A stretch of DNA of 64,000 nt from Desulfosporosinus sp. (GCA_003513495.1 DOPM01000040.1:30667-94666); one strand, 5' to 3'. Shown: positions 52,087 to 61,919, numbered from the stretch's first letter. Notes: generated from the sequence alone by a model not told the origin. Translations and numbers: made by a program.

Positions 52087-52205
52087 AGAAATCGATTTTT
52101 GCCGCAATTGCTTCAATGTTAATGGTGCTTGCCAGTGCGACTTCCGTTTTTGCCTGCGGTTGGATTGCGTATCAACCTAAAACCCCCAGAGCTTTACAAA
52201 AGTAA
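52083..52205 (+). CDS. agrD: AgrD-like cyclic lactone autoinducer propeptide
   Basis: Forty residues starting MKKSIFAAIASMLMVLA, an amphipathic membrane-binding leader, followed by FACGWIAYQPKTPRALQK. The core has one cysteine (residue 25) and the C-terminal recognition tail YQPKTP, common to Clostridial AgrD peptides. AGAGGAGG precedes the ATG, which overlaps the agrB stop. The cysteine would form a thiolactone with the new C-terminus; the exact ring cannot be set from sequence. Confidence 0.9.
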   Translation: MKKSIFAAIASMLMVLASATSVFACGWIAYQPKTPRALQK

Positions 52206-52321
52206 AAGCAGTTAACTGCATCCTGACTAATTTAGAGGAATACTCATATTTTAAAACCAGGATCTCGAACATTTTCGCAAAAATGAAGGTAACAATGGAT
52301 TAGATAACATATTAGGCTAGT

Positions 52322-52358
52322 AATATAAAAGCTGGGTTATTCCCAGCTTTTATATTGA
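52322..52358 (+). terminator. Terminator of the agr operon
   Basis: Perfect 15-base-pair stem AATATAAAAGCTGGG / CCCAGCTTTTATATT with a five-base loop. The A/T-rich arms give a T-rich exit on either strand. Confidence 0.85.
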
Positions 52359-52388
52359 ACCAAATAACGGTGATAGTTGAGGGATTCT

Positions 52389-54179
52389 ATGTTTAGATGT
52401 ATTAGAGATGGATTTGATAGACAATCAATCATTCAATTAACGTTATTCAAAATCACGCTTGGCTTATTAACCTTTCTCGTTGTCATCATTTTATTATATG
52501 GTAAAAATTATTGGGAAAAAGAAATGTTAAACATGAACTATCGTTTGGTTTCTAAATTATCCCTTCTACAGTCTGATTTACAATATCATGTCAACACTAT
52601 TCAAGCAATAAAAAAAGATCAAAGCATTTCTAATGAACAAAGAATTATTAAGTTAACGGATCATTTGCAACCGATCCTTTTCAACCGAAATAATGATAGT
52701 ACGCTTACTCTTGGTTATTTTGATGTAGATTTCAATCTAATTGTTGCTAACGATAAAAATGAAAATAACATACCTTTTGATGAGATTAAATTGACAATGG
52801 GTAAGGACTATATATTTCATGAATTTGCTTGGAATACTGGCAAAATTATAGCTATTTCATTGCCAATCTACGATGAAAATAGATTACTAGGTTATGCTTG
52901 GGCTTACGTCGAGAATTTTAACCTATTATTTGAGTCTTACCGTAATATAGGAATAATATTTATTTTAACCATAAGCTTAGTGGTCTTAATTATTCTTTTA
53001 ATCAGAAAGAACATTGAACAAATAGCTTTATACTTAGAAGAATTTTGCAAGATGATCACTAATTCTGAAAATGATCAAAATCTAATTCTCACAAAACTTC
53101 CCGAATTAAGACCTATTCTTTCCAAAATTTCTTTTTATACGGATAGTCTGAAAAAAGCAAACCAAGATTTAGAATCTTCAAGACTAAAAACCACAAAAAT
53201 TATGGAAGGGATTTCAGATGGGTTTTATGCCCTAGACCGTCATTGGCAGTTTACCTTTGTAAACTACCAATTAAACTGTGTAAATAAGAAAGAGAATACC
53301 GACCTATTAGGGAAAAGCATTTATGAAGTATTTCCTGAGAGCATTAATCCCTTGACTTACCAGAAAATGCTTGCAGCTATGTTAACGAATGAATCTGTCC
53401 ATTGGGAAGCAAAGGGTTTGGCTAATTCTGATCAAGATCATGAATTTCACGCCTATCCCTACAGAGAAGGCTTGACGGTATTTTTTAGAGATATTACTGA
53501 GTCAAAACGACAACAACAAGAACTTGGTCGATTAGAACGACTTAATCTTATTGGTCAATTAGCAGCTGGAATTAGCCATGAAATTAGAAATCCACTGACC
53601 ACAGTTAAAGGATTCTTGCAGTTTTTTGGCGCAAAACCAAGCTACGAAAATGATAGAGAATTTATGGATTTAATGATTTCCGAGATTGATCGTGCCAATA
53701 CTATAATTACGGATTTTCTATCCTTAGCGAAAGCAAACTCCGATAATATCAAGGCTCAGAATATTAACGAAGTTATTAATAAAGTTTTGCCTATGCTTCA
53801 AGCTGATGCTTTTAACAACAATAAAGAGGTTATTGTCGATTTAAATACCTTACCCGATATTATGATCAACGAGAATGAAATAAAACAATTGATCTTAAAC
53901 CTGGTGCGCAACGGATTGGACGCTACCTCAGAACAAGGTTGCGTTCTCATAAGTACCTTTCTCAAAGAGGATAGGGTTGTATTAGCAATTAAGGACCAAG
54001 GAAAAGGAATCCCTCAAGAAATCCAAGAGAAAATGGGCACTCCATTTTTTACAACAAAGGATAATGGAACAGGCCTTGGGCTAGCAATTTCTATGGGGAT
54101 TGCTCAAAGGCATGGAGCAGTTTTTGAGTTTAAATCAGGTAGTCAGGGAACAGTTTTTCAGACTATCTTTTCAACTTAA
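52389..54179 (+). CDS. Membrane PAS sensor histidine kinase (orphan)
   Basis: Histidine kinase of about 597 residues. Two helices (about 15-37 and 190-212) enclose an extracytoplasmic sensor of about 150 residues. A coiled linker leads to a PAS domain (about 275-375), then HisKA with His397 in AAGISHEIRNPLTTVKGF and HATPase with NLVRNGLDAT, DQGKGIPQ and GTGLGLAIS. ATG at 52389 follows GAGGG; a TTG four codons earlier overlaps it. It follows the agr operon after a terminator, so it need not be the Agr receptor. Paralogous to the kinases at 258-2195 and 31519-33345. Confidence 0.9.
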   Translation: MFRCIRDGFDRQSIIQLTLFKITLGLLTFLVVIILLYGKNYWEKEMLNMNYRLVSKLSLLQSDLQYHVNTIQAIKKDQSISNEQRIIKLTDHLQPILFNRNNDSTLTLGYFDVDFNLIVANDKNENNIPFDEIKLTMGKDYIFHEFAWNTGKIIAISLPIYDENRLLGYAWAYVENFNLLFESYRNIGIIFILTISLVVLIILLIRKNIEQIALYLEEFCKMITNSENDQNLILTKLPELRPILSKISFYTDSLKKANQDLESSRLKTTKIMEGISDGFYALDRHWQFTFVNYQLNCVNKKENTDLLGKSIYEVFPESINPLTYQKMLAAMLTNESVHWEAKGLANSDQDHEFHAYPYREGLTVFFRDITESKRQQQELGRLERLNLIGQLAAGISHEIRNPLTTVKGFLQFFGAKPSYENDREFMDLMISEIDRANTIITDFLSLAKANSDNIKAQNINEVINKVLPMLQADAFNNNKEVIVDLNTLPDIMINENEIKQLILNLVRNGLDATSEQGCVLISTFLKEDRVVLAIKDQGKGIPQEIQEKMGTPFFTTKDNGTGLGLAISMGIAQRHGAVFEFKSGSQGTVFQTIFST

Positions 54180-54217
54180 AAAGAAGTTAAGCTTATTTAG
54201 GCTTATTCAATCTCGGC

Positions 54218-57200
54218 TCAAGTTAAATCAAAAAGTTCTCTCAGTTCTTTTTCAGTTAGTTTCGAGAGCATGGTTTCTCCCGGTTGAATGACCGAATCAA
54301 CCAGGGTCTTTTTGCGTGCTTGTAAAGCGTTGATTTTTTCTTCGATGGTTCCTTGGGTAATAAGTTTTATGACTTGGACAGCGTTATTTTGCCCAATACG
54401 ATGAGCCCGATCCGTGGCTTGATCTTCAACAGCAGGATTCCACCAAGGGTCATAATGAATGACCATGTCTGCACCAGTGAGATTTAATCCGGTACCGCCA
54501 GCCTTCAAGGAAATTAAAAAAACTTTACCTTGGCCTGAATTAAAGAAATTGGCCATATTCAATCGTTCGGATGCTTTAGTTGAACCGGAAAGATAGAAAT
54601 GTTCGATCATTTCAGAACTTAGATAGCTTTGAATGATATCCAGCATGCTGGTGAACTGAGAGAAAATTAGGATCCTGTGTCCGCTATCCAGGGCGTCTGT
54701 AAGAATTTCTTGTAAGAGCAGCATTTTGCCACTTTCTCCGGTGTAATTCTCTAAGAACATGGATGGATGGCAACAGATTTGCCTTAGCCTAGTTAGAGCT
54801 GCCAGAATTTTAATGTGGCTTTTGTTAAAGCCTACAGCGGCTATTTCCTGGGCTATTTTCCCTTTCGCTTCTTGTAGAAAAGCTACATACAATTTCTTCT
54901 GTTCTTCCGTTAAAGGAGCGTTGAGTTGAGTTTCAATCTTATCGGGGAGTTCTTTAAGTACATCTTTTTTAAGACGTCTTAAGATAAAAGGATTAACATG
55001 TTTACTTAAGTCTGAGATTGTTTTAGGGTCTTCCCCTTTGATAATTGGCACTTCATATTTTTTACGGAATTCTTGTTGAGATAGTAGATAACCTGGCATA
55101 ACAAAGTTAAAGAGTGACCAAAGTTCGGAAAGTGAGTTTTCAATGGGTGTTCCCGTTAGGGCAAAATACCCCTTAGCTTGAATCTGCTGGGCGGATTTAG
55201 CATTCAGAGTTTGGGGGTTCTTAGCATGTTGTGCTTCGTCTAAGAAACAGTAGGAAAACTCTGTTTTTATAAATTTGTCGATGTCCCGCCGCAATATAGG
55301 ATAGGAAGTAACTACTAGGTCCCATTGTTCTTCTAGACATGACAAGAGAGCTTCCCTCTCCTGAGGAGCGCCTTCAACGACGAGAACCCGTAAGTCAGGT
55401 GTGAATTTTTTTGCTTCCTCTTGCCAATTATAGATTAGCGAAGTGGGGGCGATAACGAGGGCGGGACCTTTGGCGGTAGGTTGTTCCGATAAAATAAAAG
55501 CGAGAACCTGTAATGTCTTGCCTAACCCCATATCATCAGCTAGGATTCCGCCAAGTCCATAGGAGGCCAAAGTTTTGAGCCATTTAAAACCGGTTTTCTG
55601 GTAATCTCGAAGGATCGTCTGAAGTTCCTCAGGGATAGGGAACTCCATGTCCTGAGGTTCCAGAATATTCTGCACCAATTGCTTAAAAGCATTATTGCGT
55701 TGAAATCCGGGCAAATTAGCCTGACGTAGAAAACTATCAATATACATTGCTCTGTAGGCAGGTAAATTGAGCAGTTTCTTATTTAGATCTTCAGCGTTAA
55801 GGTCTAGGTTTTCTAAAAGTTCAGCGACGGTTTTCAACTCAGACTGGTTTAAATCAAGGAAGGAACCATCCCGAAGACGATGGTATTTTTTCTTTAAATG
55901 GAGGGATTCAAAGATATCCGCAAGTTCGTCTTGGGGTAGGTCATTGTATTCGAAGGATAATTCTAAGATATCCAGAGTTTCGTTAAGTCGAACACGTCCT
56001 GAAAAGGTGGTTGTAGTTCGGATTTTTAGCTTGAACTCGTCGGAATAATAGAGTTCAGCTACGTCTCGCAGTTGAGGAAGCCAATTGACAGTGAACTCAT
56101 AGATTTTCTCCTCTTCTTTAAGGTGGACTCTTCCTTTGGATACCAGAAAATCTGCCTGTTCAAGGATGCGTAGAATCCGTCCTTCTTGTTCAGAAGAACG
56201 GATCAGGATGGCATTTCCTCCGTCGCTGGTCTCCTTGCTAGTTTCCCGGGTCGAAATAAAGGGATTAATCACGATCTCCCCGTAGTGAAATTCTAAGCGA
56301 GCGATAATACCCATCTCGGATGTTCGGTCAAAATAGATCTTAGCTTGTAACGTTTCATGGGTAAATCTATTTTTTAGGATGGGGTCGACGGATACCGGAC
56401 CTAGTTTCCCAATCAAAGGCAAGGCTTCCGAAGCGAAAAACTCCGTCTGAGCTGAGGGAATAACAACCTGGCTCGTAGATCCTTGACGAAGGGCTGTTAG
56501 TATGGATGGGAGCAAGTCTTTTTGAGTTTTGGAGGCTTGATAGATTTTATGGCGGTAAACGTAATAGCTGCCATCTGGTGTAAGTTGAAGGGGAACTTCA
56601 GCACTTCCCAGAGCTAAAGCGAGATCCTGCCCTAGAGATTGTAAGGAGAATTCCATGGGTAAACCATGGCGAATAATTTGGGTAGGCTCTGGGGAAGCAG
56701 ATCCAATTCCCCAAAGAAAGACGTTGTCTCCTAAGGCGTCTAAAAACCTAGTAAGATAATAGCCCGTCAAAGGCAAGGACTTTTGGTTTAAAATTGCCGT
56801 GGAATAATAAGGACCTTGCATTTCCATTAAGGCTGTATGTTGTTCATACATTTCCTGGAGCATAGTGATCAGCGGGGAGTCTTCCTCTCTAAAGACCTGT
56901 CTCGTTGGTTCTAAGGTGAATTGCTTACCGAATTCCAGGGATTGACCAGTTTTAAGAGCTTTGAGAAATTGTCCGATATCTTTAACGACATAAAGCCGCT
57001 GAAGTCCTATTTTGAGTTGTAAGTAAGTAGTAAGGCGTTGGTTGCCCTTGGTTTGGAGTTCTACTTTGATGGTTAGTTCTTCAAAAGAGGTTTCTTGGCG
57101 ATGATTCGCAAAAGCAGTAAGAAGCTCTTCAACGACGCGGTTATGCACGATGGGGTCTTTCCAAATTGTCGGCAATTTTTCCTGAGCTGTTTTTAAAACG

Positions 57201-57466
57201 GCAATCACGTGTTTGCAGGCTCCGGGATACTCTTTAAAGGCCGGGCAGGTGCAGCGGTAGGCACGTATGGTGCTGTCCTTAGCAAAGGCTATCTGAACGG
57301 AATATCTCAAACCTCCCACGACGGAAGCATTTACCAGACCTTTTTCTGGATAAAAATTAAAATGGTTAACTCTTCCTGCCTTAGAATAAGTTATACCCTT
57401 TGTATACACACCCTCATTATCAGCAAGAGCCTGAATTATCTGTTCAGACAGGTTAAAGCGAGGCAT
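54218..57466 (-). CDS. SNF2 family DEAD/DEAH-box helicase with SWIM zinc finger
   Basis: ATP-dependent DNA translocase of 1082 residues. An N-terminal SWIM zinc finger (CTCPAFKEYPGACKH, about residues 60-75) is followed by a long bacterial SNF2-associated region (about 100-610), then SNF2 ATPase motifs: LADDMGLGKTLQVLAFIL (Walker A), FLDEAQHAKNP (motif II), LTGTPIENS, and helicase C motifs LKAGGTGLNLTGAD and DQATDRAHRIGQ. Such proteins remodel nucleic acid-protein complexes, perhaps RNA polymerase recycling. ATG at 57466 follows AAGGAG at eight bases; an ATG 22 codons earlier has none. Convergent with the kinase upstream. Confidence 0.93.
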   Translation of the reverse strand: MPRFNLSEQIIQALADNEGVYTKGITYSKAGRVNHFNFYPEKGLVNASVVGGLRYSVQIAFAKDSTIRAYRCTCPAFKEYPGACKHVIAVLKTAQEKLPTIWKDPIVHNRVVEELLTAFANHRQETSFEELTIKVELQTKGNQRLTTYLQLKIGLQRLYVVKDIGQFLKALKTGQSLEFGKQFTLEPTRQVFREEDSPLITMLQEMYEQHTALMEMQGPYYSTAILNQKSLPLTGYYLTRFLDALGDNVFLWGIGSASPEPTQIIRHGLPMEFSLQSLGQDLALALGSAEVPLQLTPDGSYYVYRHKIYQASKTQKDLLPSILTALRQGSTSQVVIPSAQTEFFASEALPLIGKLGPVSVDPILKNRFTHETLQAKIYFDRTSEMGIIARLEFHYGEIVINPFISTRETSKETSDGGNAILIRSSEQEGRILRILEQADFLVSKGRVHLKEEEKIYEFTVNWLPQLRDVAELYYSDEFKLKIRTTTTFSGRVRLNETLDILELSFEYNDLPQDELADIFESLHLKKKYHRLRDGSFLDLNQSELKTVAELLENLDLNAEDLNKKLLNLPAYRAMYIDSFLRQANLPGFQRNNAFKQLVQNILEPQDMEFPIPEELQTILRDYQKTGFKWLKTLASYGLGGILADDMGLGKTLQVLAFILSEQPTAKGPALVIAPTSLIYNWQEEAKKFTPDLRVLVVEGAPQEREALLSCLEEQWDLVVTSYPILRRDIDKFIKTEFSYCFLDEAQHAKNPQTLNAKSAQQIQAKGYFALTGTPIENSLSELWSLFNFVMPGYLLSQQEFRKKYEVPIIKGEDPKTISDLSKHVNPFILRRLKKDVLKELPDKIETQLNAPLTEEQKKLYVAFLQEAKGKIAQEIAAVGFNKSHIKILAALTRLRQICCHPSMFLENYTGESGKMLLLQEILTDALDSGHRILIFSQFTSMLDIIQSYLSSEMIEHFYLSGSTKASERLNMANFFNSGQGKVFLISLKAGGTGLNLTGADMVIHYDPWWNPAVEDQATDRAHRIGQNNAVQVIKLITQGTIEEKINALQARKKTLVDSVIQPGETMLSKLTEKELRELFDLT

Positions 57467-57731
57467 ATAAAGTACTCCTTCTCGGGTAAGTTTGATAAAC
57501 CTGTAATCAGGGTTATCAGTTAAGAATACCATAGTTTAAGTGTAGTCGTCTAATTATGGATAAAAGAATAACATCAAAAGTATGCTTGTTAACGTATGCT
57601 TTATGTCGTTAGCCAAAAGTTGTAAAAGATTGTCGAATCATGTATCATTTAAGATAGAGGAAAAGTAAACACCTATGCAGAATTATTACCTGTATATTAG
57701 CTAGAATACGAAGCTTAGGGGGGGATGTTCC

Positions 57732-58328
57732 TTGCTTATTACCTGCGATAATAGCGTGCAAATGGGCTATATCTACCTAATGCCTAATGAAACAACTGAC
57801 GAGTATACCCTCGATAAAAGTGATATTGGTCTTTACTATGATGTTAAAAGTCTTAGCATTCCAAGAATAAAATGGCTCGGTATGGGTCAAAGTTTGAATC
57901 AAATGCGTTTGGCAACCAAGACTTATAGAGAGGCTGTTGATAAAACGTTTCATTGTGAATATTGGAATGACCTTAATAATGAAGGGTATATGATGGGAAT
58001 TGAACTGTCTTTGAACGAGGATACTCTATTGACTTTGGTTGCCCATCAAGCGTTTAAACTATATGATATTCGGTGGCGTAGTCGTGATTTTAGAGTCCTT
58101 ACCTTAGCTGCTTATCTCGATGTTTTTAATAAGAATAATGTTATTTATCCCTTATCTAAAGAAAAAGACGCTTTTGTCATTCTATCTATTGATCCGTCGA
58201 CGAAGGTTGGGAAAATAAGGGCCCTAATCTCTGCAAGGGATGATTTGTATCCCATTGATTATTTGCTGAATCCTTTGTTTATTTTAGCTAATTCAAGCCG
58301 CTATTATGGTGAGATTAGTACAATGTGA
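57732..58328 (+). CDS. Hypothetical protein, unknown function
   Basis: Soluble protein of 198 residues with no signal peptide or membrane helix. It includes DNSVQMGYIYLMPNETTDEY and QKTF-like mixed helix/strand segments, but I recognise no family. The start is TTG at 57732 with GGGGGGA six bases upstream. It is a single gene, divergent from the SNF2 helicase gene and ending at a strong terminator. Confidence 0.7.
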   Translation: MLITCDNSVQMGYIYLMPNETTDEYTLDKSDIGLYYDVKSLSIPRIKWLGMGQSLNQMRLATKTYREAVDKTFHCEYWNDLNNEGYMMGIELSLNEDTLLTLVAHQAFKLYDIRWRSRDFRVLTLAAYLDVFNKNNVIYPLSKEKDAFVILSIDPSTKVGKIRALISARDDLYPIDYLLNPLFILANSSRYYGEISTM

Positions 58329-58383
58329 TTAAAGAGGCTTGGTTAAAGACAAGCTTGACGATTACAATGGCTTATAACAAGGC

Positions 58384-58429
58384 AGAGCTATAATAAATTT
58401 GAAAAAAATTTATTATAGCTCTATTTTTT
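58384..58429. terminator. Strong terminator between convergent genes
   Basis: Perfect 17-base-pair stem (AGAGCTATAATAAATTT and its complement) with a five-base loop, then a six-T run for the plus strand. It may also stop the minus-strand amidohydrolase gene. Confidence 0.9.
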
Positions 58430-58444
58430 AAAACAAGATCACGA

Positions 58445-59602
58445 CTAGTCCTTTTGATAGATTACTTCTCCATTAATGAATGTCATCACTACTTTCGACA
58501 TGGTGTCGAAGGGAACACCGTTAAAGACGATGATATCAGCGTCATACCCTTCTTTAAGCCTTCCCAGTCGATGGTCACAGTCTAATACTTGGGATGGATG
58601 AACCGTCAGGCATTTAAGAGCGTCGAGTGGAGAAAGACCTTCCGAGATCGCAAGTCCAGCCACCGTCCTAAGTTGATCGATGGAATTATAGGGGTGATCC
58701 GAGATTAAGGATACCTTTATGCCTGCTTCAGTCAATTTTAATACTGAATTATAATTTCTGCCCTTGAGCTCCATTTTGATCCTCGGAGTCAGCATAGGGC
58801 CAAAAGCAACAGGAATATTCCTCTGAACTAAGTAATCAGCAACTAAGTGGGCCTCCGTGCCGTGTTCAATTACGAGCTTTTTAATCTTAAATTCTTCGGC
58901 GATTCTGATGGCAGTAACAATATCATCGGCTCTGTGAGCATGGGCTCGTAAGGATAGCTCTCCGTTCAAAACGGGAATGACTGCTTCTAAGCGGATATCT
59001 CGGTTATGTATCTTACCCATTTTCTTTAATTCCATATAATCCTGGGTCCTCATAAACAAGTCCCTTATAAGTCCAGTTATACCCATTCTCGTCACAGGAC
59101 ACTTGCCATGAGATCCATAAGCGCTCATGGGATTTTCTCCGAGGGAAATCTTTAGACCGGCAGGACTTCTAACGATCATTTGATCAATAATGGTTCCATG
59201 CGTTTTTATGACTAAGTTTAATCCGCCAACGGCGTTATCACTCCCTGGTCCAGTCATCACCGTGGTCACACCGGCCCGAATAGCATCAATAAAAGCAATG
59301 TCTTGGGGGTTTATGGCATCCAGACCTCTTAAATGTGGTGTGACAGAGTCAGAGGTCTCATTGTTATCAACCCCTATCTTACCAGTGGCCTCTTCGATGA
59401 TTCCTAAGTGTGTATGACAATCGATTAGTCCAGGCAGCACGTATCGTTCTCCGATTTCGTAGACTTGACAAGTTGAAGAATGATTCTCTATAGATTCAGA
59501 AATGTGACTAATGATACCGTTTTCAATAAGAATATCCCGAAGTTGATTTTCTCCAGTTTCGGGGTCGATGGTTAAACAGTTTCTTAATAGTAATACACCC
59601 AT
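58445..59602 (-). CDS. Amidohydrolase family protein
   Basis: Metal-dependent hydrolase of 385 residues of the imidazolonepropionase-like group. Metal ligands: LIDCHTHLGI (HxH), His in VIEHGTEAH, and Asp in SLISDHPYNS. The C-terminal GRLKEGYDADIIVFNGVPFD is the typical composite beta-sandwich segment. The substrate is unknown; cyclic amide or N-acyl amino acid derivatives are typical. AGAGAGG lies eight bases before the ATG. Single gene, divergent from the aspartokinase. Confidence 0.88.
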   Translation of the reverse strand: MGVLLLRNCLTIDPETGENQLRDILIENGIISHISESIENHSSTCQVYEIGERYVLPGLIDCHTHLGIIEEATGKIGVDNNETSDSVTPHLRGLDAINPQDIAFIDAIRAGVTTVMTGPGSDNAVGGLNLVIKTHGTIIDQMIVRSPAGLKISLGENPMSAYGSHGKCPVTRMGITGLIRDLFMRTQDYMELKKMGKIHNRDIRLEAVIPVLNGELSLRAHAHRADDIVTAIRIAEEFKIKKLVIEHGTEAHLVADYLVQRNIPVAFGPMLTPRIKMELKGRNYNSVLKLTEAGIKVSLISDHPYNSIDQLRTVAGLAISEGLSPLDALKCLTVHPSQVLDCDHRLGRLKEGYDADIIVFNGVPFDTMSKVVMTFINGEVIYQKD

Positions 59603-59891
59603 ATAAATACCTCTCTGTTATGACTTATCAATATTTAATGCTACTAGGACCTAATATATAGTTATAACCAGATTTTAAATATAAATTCCTAAGAAACATA
59701 AGCCTCAAATAAAGGGGTTCTCTTGCTTTTATGTCCCAAAATCTTTAAAATTGGATGATAGACAAGTAGCAGTAAGGGAATCATTATTAACTAATGCCTG
59801 AAATTCAGTAGGTTTGAAGGAATAAATTGAATTTCGACGAATTTATGATAGGGCAGGAATAAGAAAAACAGAAGAGGGGTTCGAGTTATAA

Positions 59892-61283
59892 ATGTTAACT
59901 GTGGAAAAAATCGGCGGAACATCCATGCTGCAATTTCAAAATGTCCTTAAGGATATTATCGGCTATCCTAGCTCAGAAGGTTTTCGTTATGGAAGAGTGT
60001 TTGTTGTCTCTGCTTATGCTGGAGTCACAAATATGCTTCTCGAAGATAAAAAGACTAAGGCGCCGGGTATTTATCAACGATTTATAAAGGGTGAAGATTA
60101 CGAAGCGGCTATGGATGACTTGTTGAGTAAAACACTAGAAATTAATGATACTTTGGCAGGCCTTGGACTAGATACAAAAATCAGCAAGGATTTTTTAGTG
60201 GAACGGATTGAGCAAACAAAAGCTTATCTTAACAGTATGGAAGATATTATTGCTTCTGGGTATGTCGCTCGAGACAGTATTTACTCCGCCGCGAGGGAGT
60301 TACTAGCTTCTATTGGAGAGGCTCATTCTGCTTTTAACACGGTGAATATTCTCCGTAATAATGGGATTCTTTCAGAGCTGGTAGATCTAACAGGTTTTCG
60401 CGACTCGAAACAACTCTCAATCAGCGAACGGATTGAAAAGTCGTTTAAGAATATAAATCCTCATGAAGCAATCATCGTTGCTACTGGTTATACAAAAGGG
60501 ATCGAAGGAATCATGCGTGAATACGAAAGAGGGTACTCCGAAATCACTTTCTCAAAAATCGCGACGCATCTTCAGGCGGATGAAGCAATAATCCACAAAG
60601 AATACCACCTATCTTCGGCTGATCCTAAGATCGTGGGCGTGGATAAAGCAATTCCCGTAGGCAGAACAAATTATGATGTCGCAGACCAACTTGCTGACAT
60701 TGGTATGGAAGCCATTCATCCAAACGCTTCTAAACCATTAGAATTAGCTGGAATAAACCTGCGTATTAAGAATACCTTTGAACCTAATCATCCTGGAACA
60801 GTTATTTCCAACGACTATATTGGTCCTCAGGCGAAAATTGAGATTATTGCGGGTTCGGATCAAATTATGATCTTAGAAATCCATGATACCTCTATGGTAG
60901 GGGAAACTGGGTTTGATTTAGAAATAATGAAGAAGTTCAAGAAGTATAATATAAGCTATATTATGAAGACCACAAATGCTAATAGTATATCCCTCGTGAT
61001 TTGGCAGAGCGATCTTAGTGATCTCTTAGTATCGGATCTTGAAGCGGAGTATCGAACTGTTACTGTGCAGGAGGCAGCGATAGTTTGTGTGATTGGATCC
61101 AATATTGCTATGCCTAGAATTCTGGCTAGAGCGGCCAATGCTTTAGCGAAAAACGATATTAATATTAAATGTATATCTCAATCCCTTCGACAGGTTAATA
61201 TGCAATTTGTCATCGACCGGGACATGTATTCAAAGGCAATTATGTGTTTAAACGAAGACTTGTGTTATGCAGATATTAATTAG
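59892..61283 (+). CDS. Aspartate kinase, ectoine-pathway type
   Basis: Phosphorylates aspartate, the first step to aspartate-semialdehyde, lysine, threonine, methionine and ectoine. The 463-residue protein begins MLTVEKIGGTSM, a form of the kinase N-terminus that I associate with the Ask_Ect group, and has FVVSAYAGVTNMLLE with an insert of about 90 residues before the second half. Two ACT-like regions close it (about 320-460). No ectA, ectB or ectC genes are in the window. GAGGGG precedes the ATG. It could be a general aspartokinase; the subgroup call rests on N-terminal wording. Confidence 0.82.
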   Translation: MLTVEKIGGTSMLQFQNVLKDIIGYPSSEGFRYGRVFVVSAYAGVTNMLLEDKKTKAPGIYQRFIKGEDYEAAMDDLLSKTLEINDTLAGLGLDTKISKDFLVERIEQTKAYLNSMEDIIASGYVARDSIYSAARELLASIGEAHSAFNTVNILRNNGILSELVDLTGFRDSKQLSISERIEKSFKNINPHEAIIVATGYTKGIEGIMREYERGYSEITFSKIATHLQADEAIIHKEYHLSSADPKIVGVDKAIPVGRTNYDVADQLADIGMEAIHPNASKPLELAGINLRIKNTFEPNHPGTVISNDYIGPQAKIEIIAGSDQIMILEIHDTSMVGETGFDLEIMKKFKKYNISYIMKTTNANSISLVIWQSDLSDLLVSDLEAEYRTVTVQEAAIVCVIGSNIAMPRILARAANALAKNDINIKCISQSLRQVNMQFVIDRDMYSKAIMCLNEDLCYADIN

Positions 61284-61301
61284 TAATATCGAGTGACTTA
61301 T

Positions 61302-61362
61302 AGTGGCAAGGCATTGAGGAGAATCTTCTCATGTATATAGGACAAACAAAAGTCTTGCCGCT
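61302..61362 (+). repeat. Inverted-repeat leader before the YbaK-like gene
   Basis: Outer arms AGTGGCAAG and CTTGCCGCT (one G-T pair) enclose an inner hairpin TGAGGAGA / TCTTCTCA. It lies between aspartokinase and ybaK without a T tract. A leader-type role is only a guess. Confidence 0.4.
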
Positions 61363-61386
61363 TAATCTTTGTGGGGAGGCCTAACT

Positions 61387-61845
61387 ATGTCTGTAGAAAA
61401 TGTTGTAGATTTCTTTGAGCAACATCAAAAAAGTGTGGAGATATTAACCTTCGAGGATACAAGCACTGTTTCCAAAGCGGCGGAAGCTTTAGGAGTAACC
61501 CCGGGAGAAATTGCCAAATCATTACTTTTTAAGGTCAAAGAGGACTTTATCATGATCTTAATGGCTGGAGATAAGCGGCTTGACAATAAGAAATTTAAGG
61601 AAATCTTTAATGCCAAGGCCAAAATGCCCGAGGCTGAGGAGGTATCGGAAGCAACGGGGCACCCTGTAGGAGGGGTTTGTCCCTTCGGATTAAGACGGCA
61701 GATTCCCGTTTATCTGGATTATTCCCTACAAGCTTATGCTCGCGTCTTTCCAGCGGCAGGGGCATGTAACACAGCTGTAAAATTATCTATAGATGAATTA
61801 GAGGAACTGACTGGTGGACAATGGGTGGACGTCATCCAATCCTAG
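61387..61845 (+). CDS. YbaK/EbsC family aminoacyl-tRNA deacylase-like protein
   Basis: Soluble protein of 152 residues with the YbaK/ProX fold: AEALGVTPGEIAKSLLFKV, ILMAGDKRLDNKKF and the late PVGGVCPFGLR with YLDYSLQAYARVFPAAGACN. Members clear mischarged tRNA, often Cys- or Ala-tRNA-Pro. The invariant lysine-type residue is in AKSLLFK. ATG at 61387 follows GGGGAGG at eight bases; an in-frame GTG at 61369 overlaps that site. Confidence 0.88.
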   Translation: MSVENVVDFFEQHQKSVEILTFEDTSTVSKAAEALGVTPGEIAKSLLFKVKEDFIMILMAGDKRLDNKKFKEIFNAKAKMPEAEEVSEATGHPVGGVCPFGLRRQIPVYLDYSLQAYARVFPAAGACNTAVKLSIDELEELTGGQWVDVIQS

Positions 61846-61895
61846 CATTTGCTTTAAGGATAATGAGTGTCAGCGGGATGCAAACCTCTGCGCAG

Positions 61896-61919
61896 GAGAA
61901 CCTTTAGGTTCTCTTTTTT
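61896..61919 (+). terminator. Terminator after the YbaK-like gene
   Basis: Perfect seven-base-pair stem GAGAACC / GGTTCTC, four-base loop, six T. Confidence 0.9.
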
